This document shows positions 1-4,669 of a stretch of DNA of 6,266 nt, piece after piece. The translations under genes were made by a program, and so were the position numbers. The notes under the pieces are model-generated. The model made no database searches. It was not told the DNA's origin and saw only the letters and a list, made by a program, of their open reading frames with translations. Each line of letters opens with the position of its first letter. Positions within the stretch are counted from its first letter, which is position 1. Origin of the DNA: Neptunomonas sp. (GTDB lineage: Bacteria; Pseudomonadota; Gammaproteobacteria; Pseudomonadales; Balneatricaceae); contig SDWN01000431.1 of NCBI GenBank assembly GCA_004195305.1, forward strand, positions 1-6,266, written 5' to 3'.

Positions 1-19
1 AGATGTGTATAAGAGACAG
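1..19 (+). other. Nextera (Tn5 mosaic end) adapter remnant, left
   Basis: The first 19 bases, AGATGTGTATAAGAGACAG, are exactly the Tn5 mosaic end used in Nextera tagmentation libraries. The reverse complement sits at the other end of the window. This is library sequence and not part of the genome, so genomic DNA starts at about base 20. Confidence 0.96.
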
Positions 20-201
20 GGCGCATCTCCCGTCCCGCGTAGGGTGTTCAGCCATGCGGTACCAGGTACAGCCTCAGCAGGAGCCACCTCAGCACCTTGT
101 TCGTCAAACACTGCAGTGATCGTATAGCCGCCCTCCAGCCGATCACGGTCGATCACCCGCGCATTGAGCTGCAACTGCTCGCTCAAACACCATCGCTGCC
201 C
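20..201 (-). CDS. Partial open frame of unknown function, runs off left edge
   Basis: On the minus strand a frame stays open from just below an in-frame TAG (202-204) down to the adapter, about 60 codons. From the GTG at 156 it reads VIDRDRLEGGYTITAV, continues through FDEQGAEVAPAEAV and ends near AWLNTLRGTGDAP. The residue mix is protein-like (acidic, with regular alternation) and many codons end in G or C. I do not recognise the family. No good ribosome site precedes the possible GTG or TTG starts, so the 5' end may have been cut off where it meets the recombinase remnant at about 185-205. It could be the start of a phage or mobile-element gene facing away from the recombinase, but that is inference from position only. 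Confidence 0.35.
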
Positions 202-580
202 CTACCTGCTCTCGCACACACCCGAGCGAAAAGTCCTCGGTTCCACCAAAACCCACACCCACTAGGTAATGCCCGTCATGCTCTCTGAAGACTTCGCCAC
301 CGTCCGCCACGCCAGCGGCATCTACAAACACACACCAGCGGCACAACAACCCGGCATGCACGAAATACGCGCCCTCGGCTCACACCTCTACAGCAACATC
401 AACGACCAGACCACCGTCATGAACGCCATGGCCCACAGTGACATCGAAATGACCCAACGCTATCAGACAGGCCACAGCATCGAGGATATCGAGATCGGGC
501 TGGAAGAACTGACGGTGCAGAGATTTTTTGGGGGGGTTGAGAGACAACGCACAGCGTTTTCACACGGCCTGAACACTTAG
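200..580 (+). pseudogene. Tyrosine recombinase (phage integrase), C-terminal remnant
   Basis: This is the C-terminal catalytic part of a lambda-type site-specific tyrosine recombinase, which cuts and rejoins DNA through a phosphotyrosine intermediate. From the ATG at 269 the 103-residue frame contains HEIRALGSHLY (residues 31-41), MAHSD (54-58) and RYQTGHS (64-70). H31 and R34 form the HxxR box, H56 is the later His, and Y65 is the nucleophile. The spacings R-to-H of 22 and R-to-Y of 31 equal those of lambda Int (R311, H333, Y342). The same frame continues upstream of 269 with integrase-like text (PYLLSHTPERK, from 200) but is broken by a TAG at 263-265, where a CAG (Gln) would fit. The arm-binding and core-binding domains, the first catalytic Arg and the Lys are absent. 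The upstream piece therefore cannot make an active enzyme, and a T6G7 run at 524-536 near the 3' end is a further place where the frame may be wrong. Confidence 0.8.
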
Positions 581-800
581 CTGCCGCTCACCTCTGGCCA
601 GAGTGGGATGTTGATGAAACTTCGGAGTTCCATAGGTAATCGGTGCTAGGGCGCACGGCAGGAATGGGCACCATAGCCGCCTTCAGCTGAATGATGTTCC
701 TAGCCTTTGCTTACGACAATTCCGGACGTTAACGAACCTCCGCCAAAGGCTCTCCCACATCGATCTAAATCCCAGATACCAGACGCATACTCTTGGTCTA
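581..800. other. Intergenic stretch, no gene seen
   Basis: Between the recombinase stop and the left inverted repeat at 801 I see no convincing reading frame on either strand. The only structure noted is a perfect 12-base palindrome, CTCTGGCCAGAG, at 592-603, just after the recombinase stop. It has no T-tract and so is not a clear terminator. This is probably decayed DNA. Confidence 0.5.
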
Positions 801-823
801 CCTAGAAGGCTGACCGAGAATAG
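801..823 (+). repeat. Left terminal inverted repeat of MITE-like element
   Basis: It pairs with 1066-1088 over 23 bases with one mismatch at A806. The shared core is GGCTGACCGAGAATAG. Confidence 0.8.
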
Positions 824-986
824 ACAGACCTACTCGGCAACCGCTCCTGCGTTGCTCTACCTCCGGCATCCATGCAGTCGTGCAAAATTCGCATTTCGGC
901 CAGATTTCCCGCTCATTTTTGGCAAATAGAACCACTATTCACAAGCTGCGTCCCTGCAGCTTGCCCTACGGGCAGCTATTGCTGTG

Positions 987-1010
987 TAAATCGGCTGCCC
1001 TGCCGATTTA
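987..1010. repeat. Perfect 9-bp hairpin inside the MITE-like element
   Basis: TAAATCGGC (987-995) and GCCGATTTA (1002-1010) are exact reverse complements around the loop TGCCCT. It is one of several hairpins that give this element its palindrome-rich look. It could act as an RNA hairpin for minus-strand transcripts leaving the chemoreceptor gene, but no T-run follows. Confidence 0.7.
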
Positions 1011-1065
1011 TCTTCGCAAATGACCGAAAAATATGGCTCAAAATTCTCCTCTTTCGTGACGATCG

Positions 1066-1088
1066 CTATTCTCGGTCAGCCTCCTAGG
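1066..1088 (-). repeat. Right terminal inverted repeat of MITE-like element
   Basis: This is the reverse-complement partner of 801-823 with one mismatch (C1083). The CTAG at 1084-1087 mirrors the one at 802-805. Confidence 0.8.
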
Positions 1089-1122
1089 ATTCAGTCTGGG
1101 GCTCTGTCTACATACTTACACT

Positions 1123-2700
1123 TCAGCTGGCCCGCACGCTATTTTCAGGGAGTTGGAAATGCTCCACTAAGCCAAGCAAATGGTCGACCTCTTCCTGCAT
1201 GGTATGACTGGCGGCTGCCGTCTGCTCCACCAGGGTAGCGTTTTGATGGGTTGCCTGATCAATCGTAGCCAACGCACCTTTCATCTGCTTAAAGCCTAGA
1301 GACTGTTCCTGACTGGCAGCATTAATCTCAGCGATCACCTTGGCAACGTTGTTCGCTTCCGATTGAATATCGCTTAGTGCAGACGCAGTCTGATCAACCA
1401 GCCGGGTTCCCTGACTCACCTTCGCTTCACTCGCCTCAATCAGCGACCGTATATCCTTGGATGCATCGGCGCTACGATTTGCCAGATTCCCGACCTCCCC
1501 CGCTACTATCGCAAACCCACGCCCCTCTTCCCCGGCCCGCGCAGCCTCAACCGCTGCATTTAATGCCAATAGATGGGTCTGAAAAGAGATACTGCTGATC
1601 ACCTCGACAATGTCGGTAATCTGATGACTCATTTGATTGATCTCCGTCATTCCGGTAATCGCCTGCTGAACCACCTGAGTGCCATTCTCCGCCAAGCTTC
1701 CCGCACCTGCCGCGAGATCATTTGCACGGCCGACATTTTCTCCGTTTTTAAACATGTTGGTAACCAACTGCTCTAAGCTGCCCCGTGTTTGGCTCAGGGT
1801 ACGAGCCTGCTCGGTGGTGCGATCCGCTAGTTCCTGGTTGCCGACAGCTATATCAGCAACGGATGAGCGCAGGACGTCGGTGGAATAGCGCATATCGCTC
1901 ACTAGCTTCTGAATCTTGCCGATAAAGGTATTAAATGCAGCCGACAGTTCAGATATCTCGTCGTTGCCGCTGCTGTCCAGCTTCCGGGTCAGGTCGCCAT
2001 CGCCATCGGCTATCTCTCTGAGAGCCGCCGCCGTCGCATTGAGGGGACGGGTGATACCATGGGTGATCTGCCAACTGCAGCCGAGCAGCAGCGCCAACAC
2101 CAGTGTCATTGCCGCCAGTTGTTGCAGCAACTCTCTTTTAAAGATGGCATCAACATCATCCAGATAGATTCCTGAGCCGAGCACCCAGCCCCAGGATTTG
2201 AACCCTTTGACGTAAGAGAGTTTGGCTACCGGCTCCTCGAAACCGGGTTTGGGCCACAGGTAATCGACAAACCCGTCACCCTCGCGTTTAACCGTATCAA
2301 CGAACTCAACGAAGATGCGCTTGCCATTTGCATCCTCCAGCAAACTGAGGTCCTTGCCGTTGAGTTTGGGTTTTATCGGATGCATCACCACCCGCGATTG
2401 CATGTCGTTTATCCAGAAATATTCCTGCGACTCATAGCGTAAACCTTCGACCAGCTGGGCAACCTGACGCTGCGCCTCGGCGCGGGTCAACGTGCCTTTC
2501 TGCTCCAGTGTCTGGTACTGAACAAGCAGATTGTAGACCGTCTCCACCACGTGCCGGGTTTTGATTTTACGATCATCCAGCAGGTTATCTTTGATGGAAA
2601 ACAGCGCGATAAGCTGCAGTACAAATAGCGCCACAAAGGTCAGAGCAACGAGGGAGACAAGGCGATTCTTGATCGATAAGCGTCTAAGTAGTGAGTCCAT
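1123..2700 (-). CDS. Methyl-accepting chemotaxis protein, sCache sensor, Tsr-like signalling domain
   Basis: This inner-membrane chemoreceptor should control CheA kinase through CheW. I chose the ATG at 2700 (525 residues) over the GTG at 2760: AGGAC lies just upstream of 2700, the GTG has no ribosome site, and the protein then starts MDSLLRRLSIKNRL, a usual basic N-terminus. Segments are TM1 (about 14-36), a periplasmic single-Cache domain (37-190, with YFWINDMQ, MHPIKPKLNGKDLS and GWVLGSGIYLDDVDA), TM2 (195-213), HAMP (214-267) and a coiled-coil signalling domain with its hairpin tip around 376-405 (LALNAAVEAARAGEEGRGF). The numbering matches E. coli Tsr at the tip (E391). Glu or Gln occupies positions equivalent to the Tsr methylation sites (E297, Q304, Q311, Q493). 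Two tip residues differ from the usual sequence: His376 (usually Asn) and Gly404 (usually Arg). There is no C-terminal NWETF-type pentapeptide. The ligand is unknown; sCache receptors often bind small organic acids. It appears to be transcribed alone. Confidence 0.95.
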   Translation of the reverse strand: MDSLLRRLSIKNRLVSLVALTFVALFVLQLIALFSIKDNLLDDRKIKTRHVVETVYNLLVQYQTLEQKGTLTRAEAQRQVAQLVEGLRYESQEYFWINDMQSRVVMHPIKPKLNGKDLSLLEDANGKRIFVEFVDTVKREGDGFVDYLWPKPGFEEPVAKLSYVKGFKSWGWVLGSGIYLDDVDAIFKRELLQQLAAMTLVLALLLGCSWQITHGITRPLNATAAALREIADGDGDLTRKLDSSGNDEISELSAAFNTFIGKIQKLVSDMRYSTDVLRSSVADIAVGNQELADRTTEQARTLSQTRGSLEQLVTNMFKNGENVGRANDLAAGAGSLAENGTQVVQQAITGMTEINQMSHQITDIVEVISSISFQTHLLALNAAVEAARAGEEGRGFAIVAGEVGNLANRSADASKDIRSLIEASEAKVSQGTRLVDQTASALSDIQSEANNVAKVIAEINAASQEQSLGFKQMKGALATIDQATHQNATLVEQTAAASHTMQEEVDHLLGLVEHFQLPENSVRAS

Positions 2701-2951
2701 GTACAGCGTCCTATTCCATGGTTGATCCCCGTGATCGATCCACACAGTGGGTGAGCCCACCGGGGGTAAGGGGCAAAATATCCAGAGGTATATTCGAAGG
2801 CTAACTAAAACGCAGGAGGCATTTTCTCAGCCATGACGGTCTTTATTTGGGCCCTGACATGATCGAAAAACCTCCCTGTTCAAACTGAATATTGATCCTT
2901 ATTCGTTTCCATGCCAGCAGGACAGACAAGAACTATTGTGCCTGCCGGCAC

Positions 2952-2978
2952 TATAATGCATTAAGACCACGCATTATA
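2952..2978. promoter_or_regulatory. Inverted repeat carrying facing TATAAT boxes, possible promoter/operator
   Basis: TATAATGC (2952-2959) and GCATTATA (2971-2978) are perfect 8-bp inverted repeats 11 bases apart. Each arm contains a consensus -10 hexamer TATAAT, one on each strand. The site lies between two divergent genes, so it may be a bidirectional promoter or an operator. No TTGACA-like -35 sits at the proper distance on either side, which weakens the promoter reading. Confidence 0.35.
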
Positions 2979-2994
2979 CAATGGTATTAGATTG

Positions 2995-3138
2995 TTCGTT
3001 GGTACTGGTATCAGGCGGTTACTCACGGGCTTGAGAACTATCAATAGAATCATCAATAGGGTCAAACTCGATTGAAACATAACCCTATCAATGGCGTCAG
3101 ATAGCAGTGATCGTTGCCTAACGAGTACAGCCAACGAA
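2995..3138. repeat. 144-bp segment with nested inverted repeats
   Basis: The outer arms are TTCGTTGG (2995-3002) and CCAACGAA (3131-3138). The inner arms are ATAGGGT (3056-3062) and ACCCTAT (3082-3088). Two direct copies of ATCAATAG start 12 bases apart at 3040 and 3052. The segment ends 22 bases before the start codon of the small membrane protein, so it may be a leader or operator region, or a small palindromic element. Confidence 0.35.
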
Positions 3139-3146
3139 AACCATTC

Positions 3147-3153
3147 TAAGGAG
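3147..3153 (+). promoter_or_regulatory. Strong Shine-Dalgarno for the Met-rich small protein
   Basis: TAAGGAG ends 7 bases before the ATG at 3161. This near-perfect ribosome site shows that translation is meant to begin at 3161, although that frame closes after 16 codons. It is the main reason to believe that the downstream membrane segment was originally in frame with this start. Confidence 0.8.
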
Positions 3154-3160
3154 ATACCCC

Positions 3161-3387
3161 ATGTTCAACATGATGGGTGACATGCCGATGCATATGGGCC
3201 TTTTGGGCTAATCATGTTCTTGATTTTGTTAATTCTTCCGTTTTGGTTCATCTTTTCGAAGGCCGGGTATTCTAAGTGGCTGAGCCTGTTGATGCTGGTA
3301 CCGGTCATCAACATCGTGATGCTGTATTTTCTCGCTTTTTCAACGTGGCCGAACCAACGTAAAACGGAAAATAGGGACAGGTTGTAA
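3161..3387 (+). pseudogene. Small two-helix membrane protein with Met-rich N-terminus, split by one-base deletion
   Basis: From the ATG at 3161 the frame reads MFNMMGDMPMHMGLLG and stops at TAA 3209-3211. One frame over, the text continues GLIMFLILLILPFWF and goes on to a stop at 3385-3387. Adding one base in the CTTTTGGG run (about 3200-3207) would join them into a protein of about 75 residues: a Met/His-rich head, a first hydrophobic helix (about 18-32), the motif SKAGYSKW, a second helix (about 41-60) and a polar tail NQRKTENRDRL. Small inner-membrane proteins with a PFW...KAGYS.W motif between two helices are common in Gammaproteobacteria; their function is unknown to me. If the shift is real the gene is broken, or the second part is made from the ATG at 3214, two bases after the stop. 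If it is a sequencing slip in the short T-run, the gene is intact. Confidence 0.65.
3214..3387 (+). CDS. 57-residue membrane protein frame (downstream part of the split gene)
   Basis: This frame starts with ATG two bases after the upstream TAA, so it could be translated by termination-reinitiation. It encodes two hydrophobic helices (residues 2-14 and 23-42) around the loop SKAGYSKW, and then a charged tail. GGG at 3205-3207 is only a weak ribosome site. It is listed separately because an annotator may prefer it as a stand-alone gene; I think it is more likely the body of the longer protein beginning at 3161. Confidence 0.55.
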   Translation: MFLILLILPFWFIFSKAGYSKWLSLLMLVPVINIVMLYFLAFSTWPNQRKTENRDRL

Positions 3388-3465
3388 AATCTTCAATCTC
3401 CCGAACCGCATGCCGTTAAAAGTACAATTTATTCATCATCTTACAAGCATTTATCAGCCTTTGTC

Positions 3466-3519
3466 AGGGCCACTTTGATATGGTAGAGATCGGCAGTTAG
3501 AATCCGCCTAGGTCTGCCA
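3466..3519 (+). pseudogene. Degenerate tRNA lacking the anticodon arm
   Basis: Bases 3492-3519 form the 3' half of a tRNA: a T-stem GGCAG/CCGCC with one A-C mismatch, the loop TTAGAAT (consensus TTCGAAT), a 7-base acceptor strand TAGGTCT, discriminator G and an encoded CCA. Upstream, ATGGTAGAG (3480-3488) resembles the D-loop motif TTGGTAGAG, and AGGGCCA (3466-3472) pairs at five of seven positions with the acceptor strand. Only about 54 bases separate the ends instead of 76; the anticodon arm and variable loop are missing. The G73 discriminator and the 5' AGG would suit a tRNA-Trp ancestor, but that is weak. It is best read as a tRNA pseudogene or the scar of integration and deletion at a tRNA. 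Confidence 0.5.
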
Positions 3520-3546
3520 AATTTTTCTGTTAAATCAACTACTTAG

Positions 3547-3573
3547 AACCTAAGACTATGTCTTGGGTTTTTT
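3547..3573 (+). terminator. Rho-independent terminator
   Basis: AACCTAAGAC (3547-3556) pairs with GTCTTGGGTT (3560-3569) over 10 positions, including one G-U pair, around a TAT loop, and TTTT follows. The T-run is on the plus strand only. It lies 27 bases past the CCA of the tRNA remnant and would end plus-strand transcription from the small membrane protein gene or from the former tRNA. Confidence 0.8.
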
Positions 3574-3583
3574 GTGTCTGTTT

Positions 3584-3612
3584 GTAGGGCGTATGTAGGG
3601 CGTATGTAGGGC
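3584..3612. repeat. 11-bp tandem repeat GTAGGGCGTAT, 2.6 copies
   Basis: GTAGGGCGTAT occurs at 3584-3594 and 3595-3605, followed by a partial copy GTAGGGC at 3606-3612. It lies just past the terminator and tRNA remnant. Repeats of this period, one helical turn, can be binding sites, for example integrase arm sites near a tRNA, but nothing here proves that. Confidence 0.75.
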
Positions 3613-3825
3613 AATGAAATCCATGTTGCTTCCTACCCTTTCTATATCTTTTGTCTTCATCTAGCCCGACTAAGCCAGCGAAGTATCCGATATACTGACA
3701 TACAACTCTCAGGCCGATACATTCTGCGCGGCCGTGGATCTCATCGTTAGTGATCCAAGTGCTGAGCAGTGCTCGGCGCGCTCCAGAACCAGAAGACGGT
3801 TAAATCATACGCGTACGCATCCCGC

Positions 3826-4320
3826 TCAATGCTGATGCCCACCAACGCCATGGGCATGGCCGTGGGCTTGCTCTTCGGCAGTCGCATCGCGCACAGCGAC
3901 GATGTCGATAGCAAAGGTCAGGGTCTTGCCTGCCAGCGGATGGTTGGTATCCACATCGACGTTGAACCTGCCCACCTTGATAATCACCATCGAGCGACTG
4001 CCCTGCTCGGTCTGTACCGGCACCGCCATGCCCTTTTTCAGATTACGCTGGGTCTTGGCATCAACGTTCAGGTGTTTGATCGGAATGCGCTGCTCGCGAC
4101 CCTCCTGACGCACTCCGTAGGCCTCTTCTGGCGCCAGGGTGACGTTTAGACTCTCCCCGGCCGCGTGCCCCTCCAGCGCTTTTTCCAACCCGGGAAGAAC
4201 ACCCTTATGGCCATGCAGGTACAGGAGCGGGTCCGCGTCCAGGGAACTCTCCAGCTCTGCACCGGTTTCATCGCACAAACGGTAGTGGAAACTAACAACA
4301 CTGTTGGCGGTAATATTCAT
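3826..4320 (-). CDS. slyD: FKBP-type peptidyl-prolyl cis-trans isomerase, SlyD family
   Basis: This cytoplasmic prolyl isomerase and chaperone should speed X-Pro bond rotation in folding proteins; in E. coli, SlyD also binds Ni and helps hydrogenase maturation. The ATG at 4320 gives 164 residues and is preceded by GGAGAGAG at a good distance. The frame is open further upstream, but that extension has no family resemblance. The FKBP part carries YLHGHKGVLPGLEKALEGH (34-52) and APEEAYG (63-69). The IF chaperone insert follows (about 73-125, including EQRIP and LKKGMAVPVQT), and the FKBP fold closes with NHPLAGKTLTF (126-136). The C-terminus is a short His tail (HGHAHGVGGHQH) with five His and no Cys, far shorter than the roughly 50-residue His/Cys tail of E. 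coli SlyD (196 residues). It lies 79 bases downstream of the Cys-rich small gene on the same strand, probably in one transcript with lldD. Confidence 0.93.
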   Translation of the reverse strand: MNITANSVVSFHYRLCDETGAELESSLDADPLLYLHGHKGVLPGLEKALEGHAAGESLNVTLAPEEAYGVRQEGREQRIPIKHLNVDAKTQRNLKKGMAVPVQTEQGSRSMVIIKVGRFNVDVDTNHPLAGKTLTFAIDIVAVRDATAEEQAHGHAHGVGGHQH

Positions 4321-4399
4321 CTCTCTCTCCGGTCTATCGTATTCACTCACAAGGGACTCGATTATCTTCCGCGTCTGCAGGCATGGCAACATCCAGCAC

Positions 4400-4669
4400 C
4401 TATGCCGGCCCCGCGTGCTGAGCGACAAAGGCCTGCATATGAAAGTGCACCTGCGTCGGAAAATACGGGGCGCGCTTGCCCAAACCACAGGCACGCCGGG
4501 CAGCACAACCGAGCGCATTGCATGCATGCCCGGTGGTTTGAAACAGAAAGCGGGCACAACGCAGATGCTGGCACTCATTGCCAGCAAAGACCTCGACCGG
4601 ACAGGCGCTGAGGCAGCAGCAACGAAATCTCGGGGAAGCATCCGTGACTTTAGCGGTGATACGACGCAT
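4400..4669 (-). CDS. Small Cys-rich protein of unknown function, between lldD and slyD
   Basis: This 89-residue frame has nine Cys, at about 17, 18, 19, 23, 33, 38, 50, 55 and 61. Key stretches are CPVEVFAGNECQHLRCARF, GHACNALGCAARRACGLGK and APYFPTQVHFHMQAFV. The spacing C33-x4-C38 and C50-x4-C55-x5-C61, with several His, would suit zinc or iron-sulfur binding, but I do not recognise a named family. The start is the ATG at 4669; a GTG at 4690 in the same frame is an alternative. The ATG lies 20 bases inside the lldD 3' end, a typical translational-coupling overlap, and the frame stops 79 bases before slyD. About two-thirds of codons from residue 16 on end in G or C and very few end in A, like the neighbours, which supports real coding. 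Overlapping plus-strand frames in this stretch look like shadows. Position suggests a role linked to lldD or to metal handling by SlyD; this is inference. Confidence 0.6.
   Translation of the reverse strand: MRRITAKVTDASPRFRCCCLSACPVEVFAGNECQHLRCARFLFQTTGHACNALGCAARRACGLGKRAPYFPTQVHFHMQAFVAQHAGPA

Larger units (their letters stand above)
801..1088. mobile_element. MITE-like element bounded by 23-bp inverted repeats
   Basis: Bases 801-823 and 1066-1088 are inverted repeats of 23 bases with a single mismatch (A806 against the complement of C1083); the shared core is GGCTGACCGAGAATAG. CTAG occurs at both outer edges (802-805 and 1084-1087). It could be a 4-bp target duplication flanking a 278-bp element (806-1083), or simply part of the repeat. 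The interior has no credible gene but several short palindromes: GCAT-CC-ATGC at 866-875, AAGCTGC with GCAGCTT at 943-962, TGCCC-TAC-GGGCA at 962-974, and the 9-bp hairpin TAAATCGGC with GCCGATTTA at 987-1010. Small size, terminal inverted repeats, lack of coding and internal hairpins fit a non-autonomous miniature element. No transposase is present to name a family. It ends 35 bases past the chemoreceptor stop codon. Confidence 0.6.
2701..3160. other. Intergenic region between chemoreceptor and small membrane protein, divergent
   Basis: These 460 bases separate two divergent genes and should hold both promoters. No coding frame is convincing. Structures seen are the inverted repeat TATAATGC/GCATTATA (2952-2978), a longer-range inverted repeat TTCGTTGG (2995-3002) with CCAACGAA (3131-3138), and inside it ATAGGGT (3056-3062) with ACCCTAT (3082-3088) plus two copies of ATCAATAG (3040-3047 and 3052-3059). 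No clear -35 box or flagellar sigma-28 promoter for the chemoreceptor was recognised. Confidence 0.5.
3520..3825. other. Intergenic region between tRNA remnant and slyD 3' end
   Basis: This region holds the terminator (3547-3573) and the 11-bp tandem repeat (3584-3612), both listed separately. The rest has no credible gene; frames are short and broken. Small palindromes exist (GAGCA-G-TGCTC at 3764-3774 and GCGTACGC at 3811-3818), but none has a T-run on the minus strand, so no clear terminator for slyD was found. Confidence 0.5.

Noticed and set aside
592..603. Palindrome CTCTGGCCAGAG as a terminator of the recombinase
   Set aside because: No T-run follows on either strand, so termination is not supported.
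1377..2167. Plus-strand frames within the chemoreceptor gene
   Set aside because: They are antisense shadows of a clear, full-length gene.
2701..2760. GTG start at 2760 for the chemoreceptor
   Set aside because: The 20 extra residues are polar and unlike receptor N-termini and no ribosome site precedes it; ATG at 2700 has AGGAC upstream.
3195..3212. Programmed -1 frameshift in the small membrane gene
   Set aside because: The CTT TTG codons do not form a slippery heptamer and no strong stem-loop follows; a one-base deletion explains it better.
3584..3612. CRISPR-like array
   Set aside because: The repeat is only 11 bases, has no spacers and no Cas genes nearby.
4321..4641. N-terminal extension of slyD to 4641
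   Set aside because: The extra 107 residues show no family resemblance, and a good ribosome site precedes the ATG at 4320; the Cys-rich frame is the better coding choice in this stretch.
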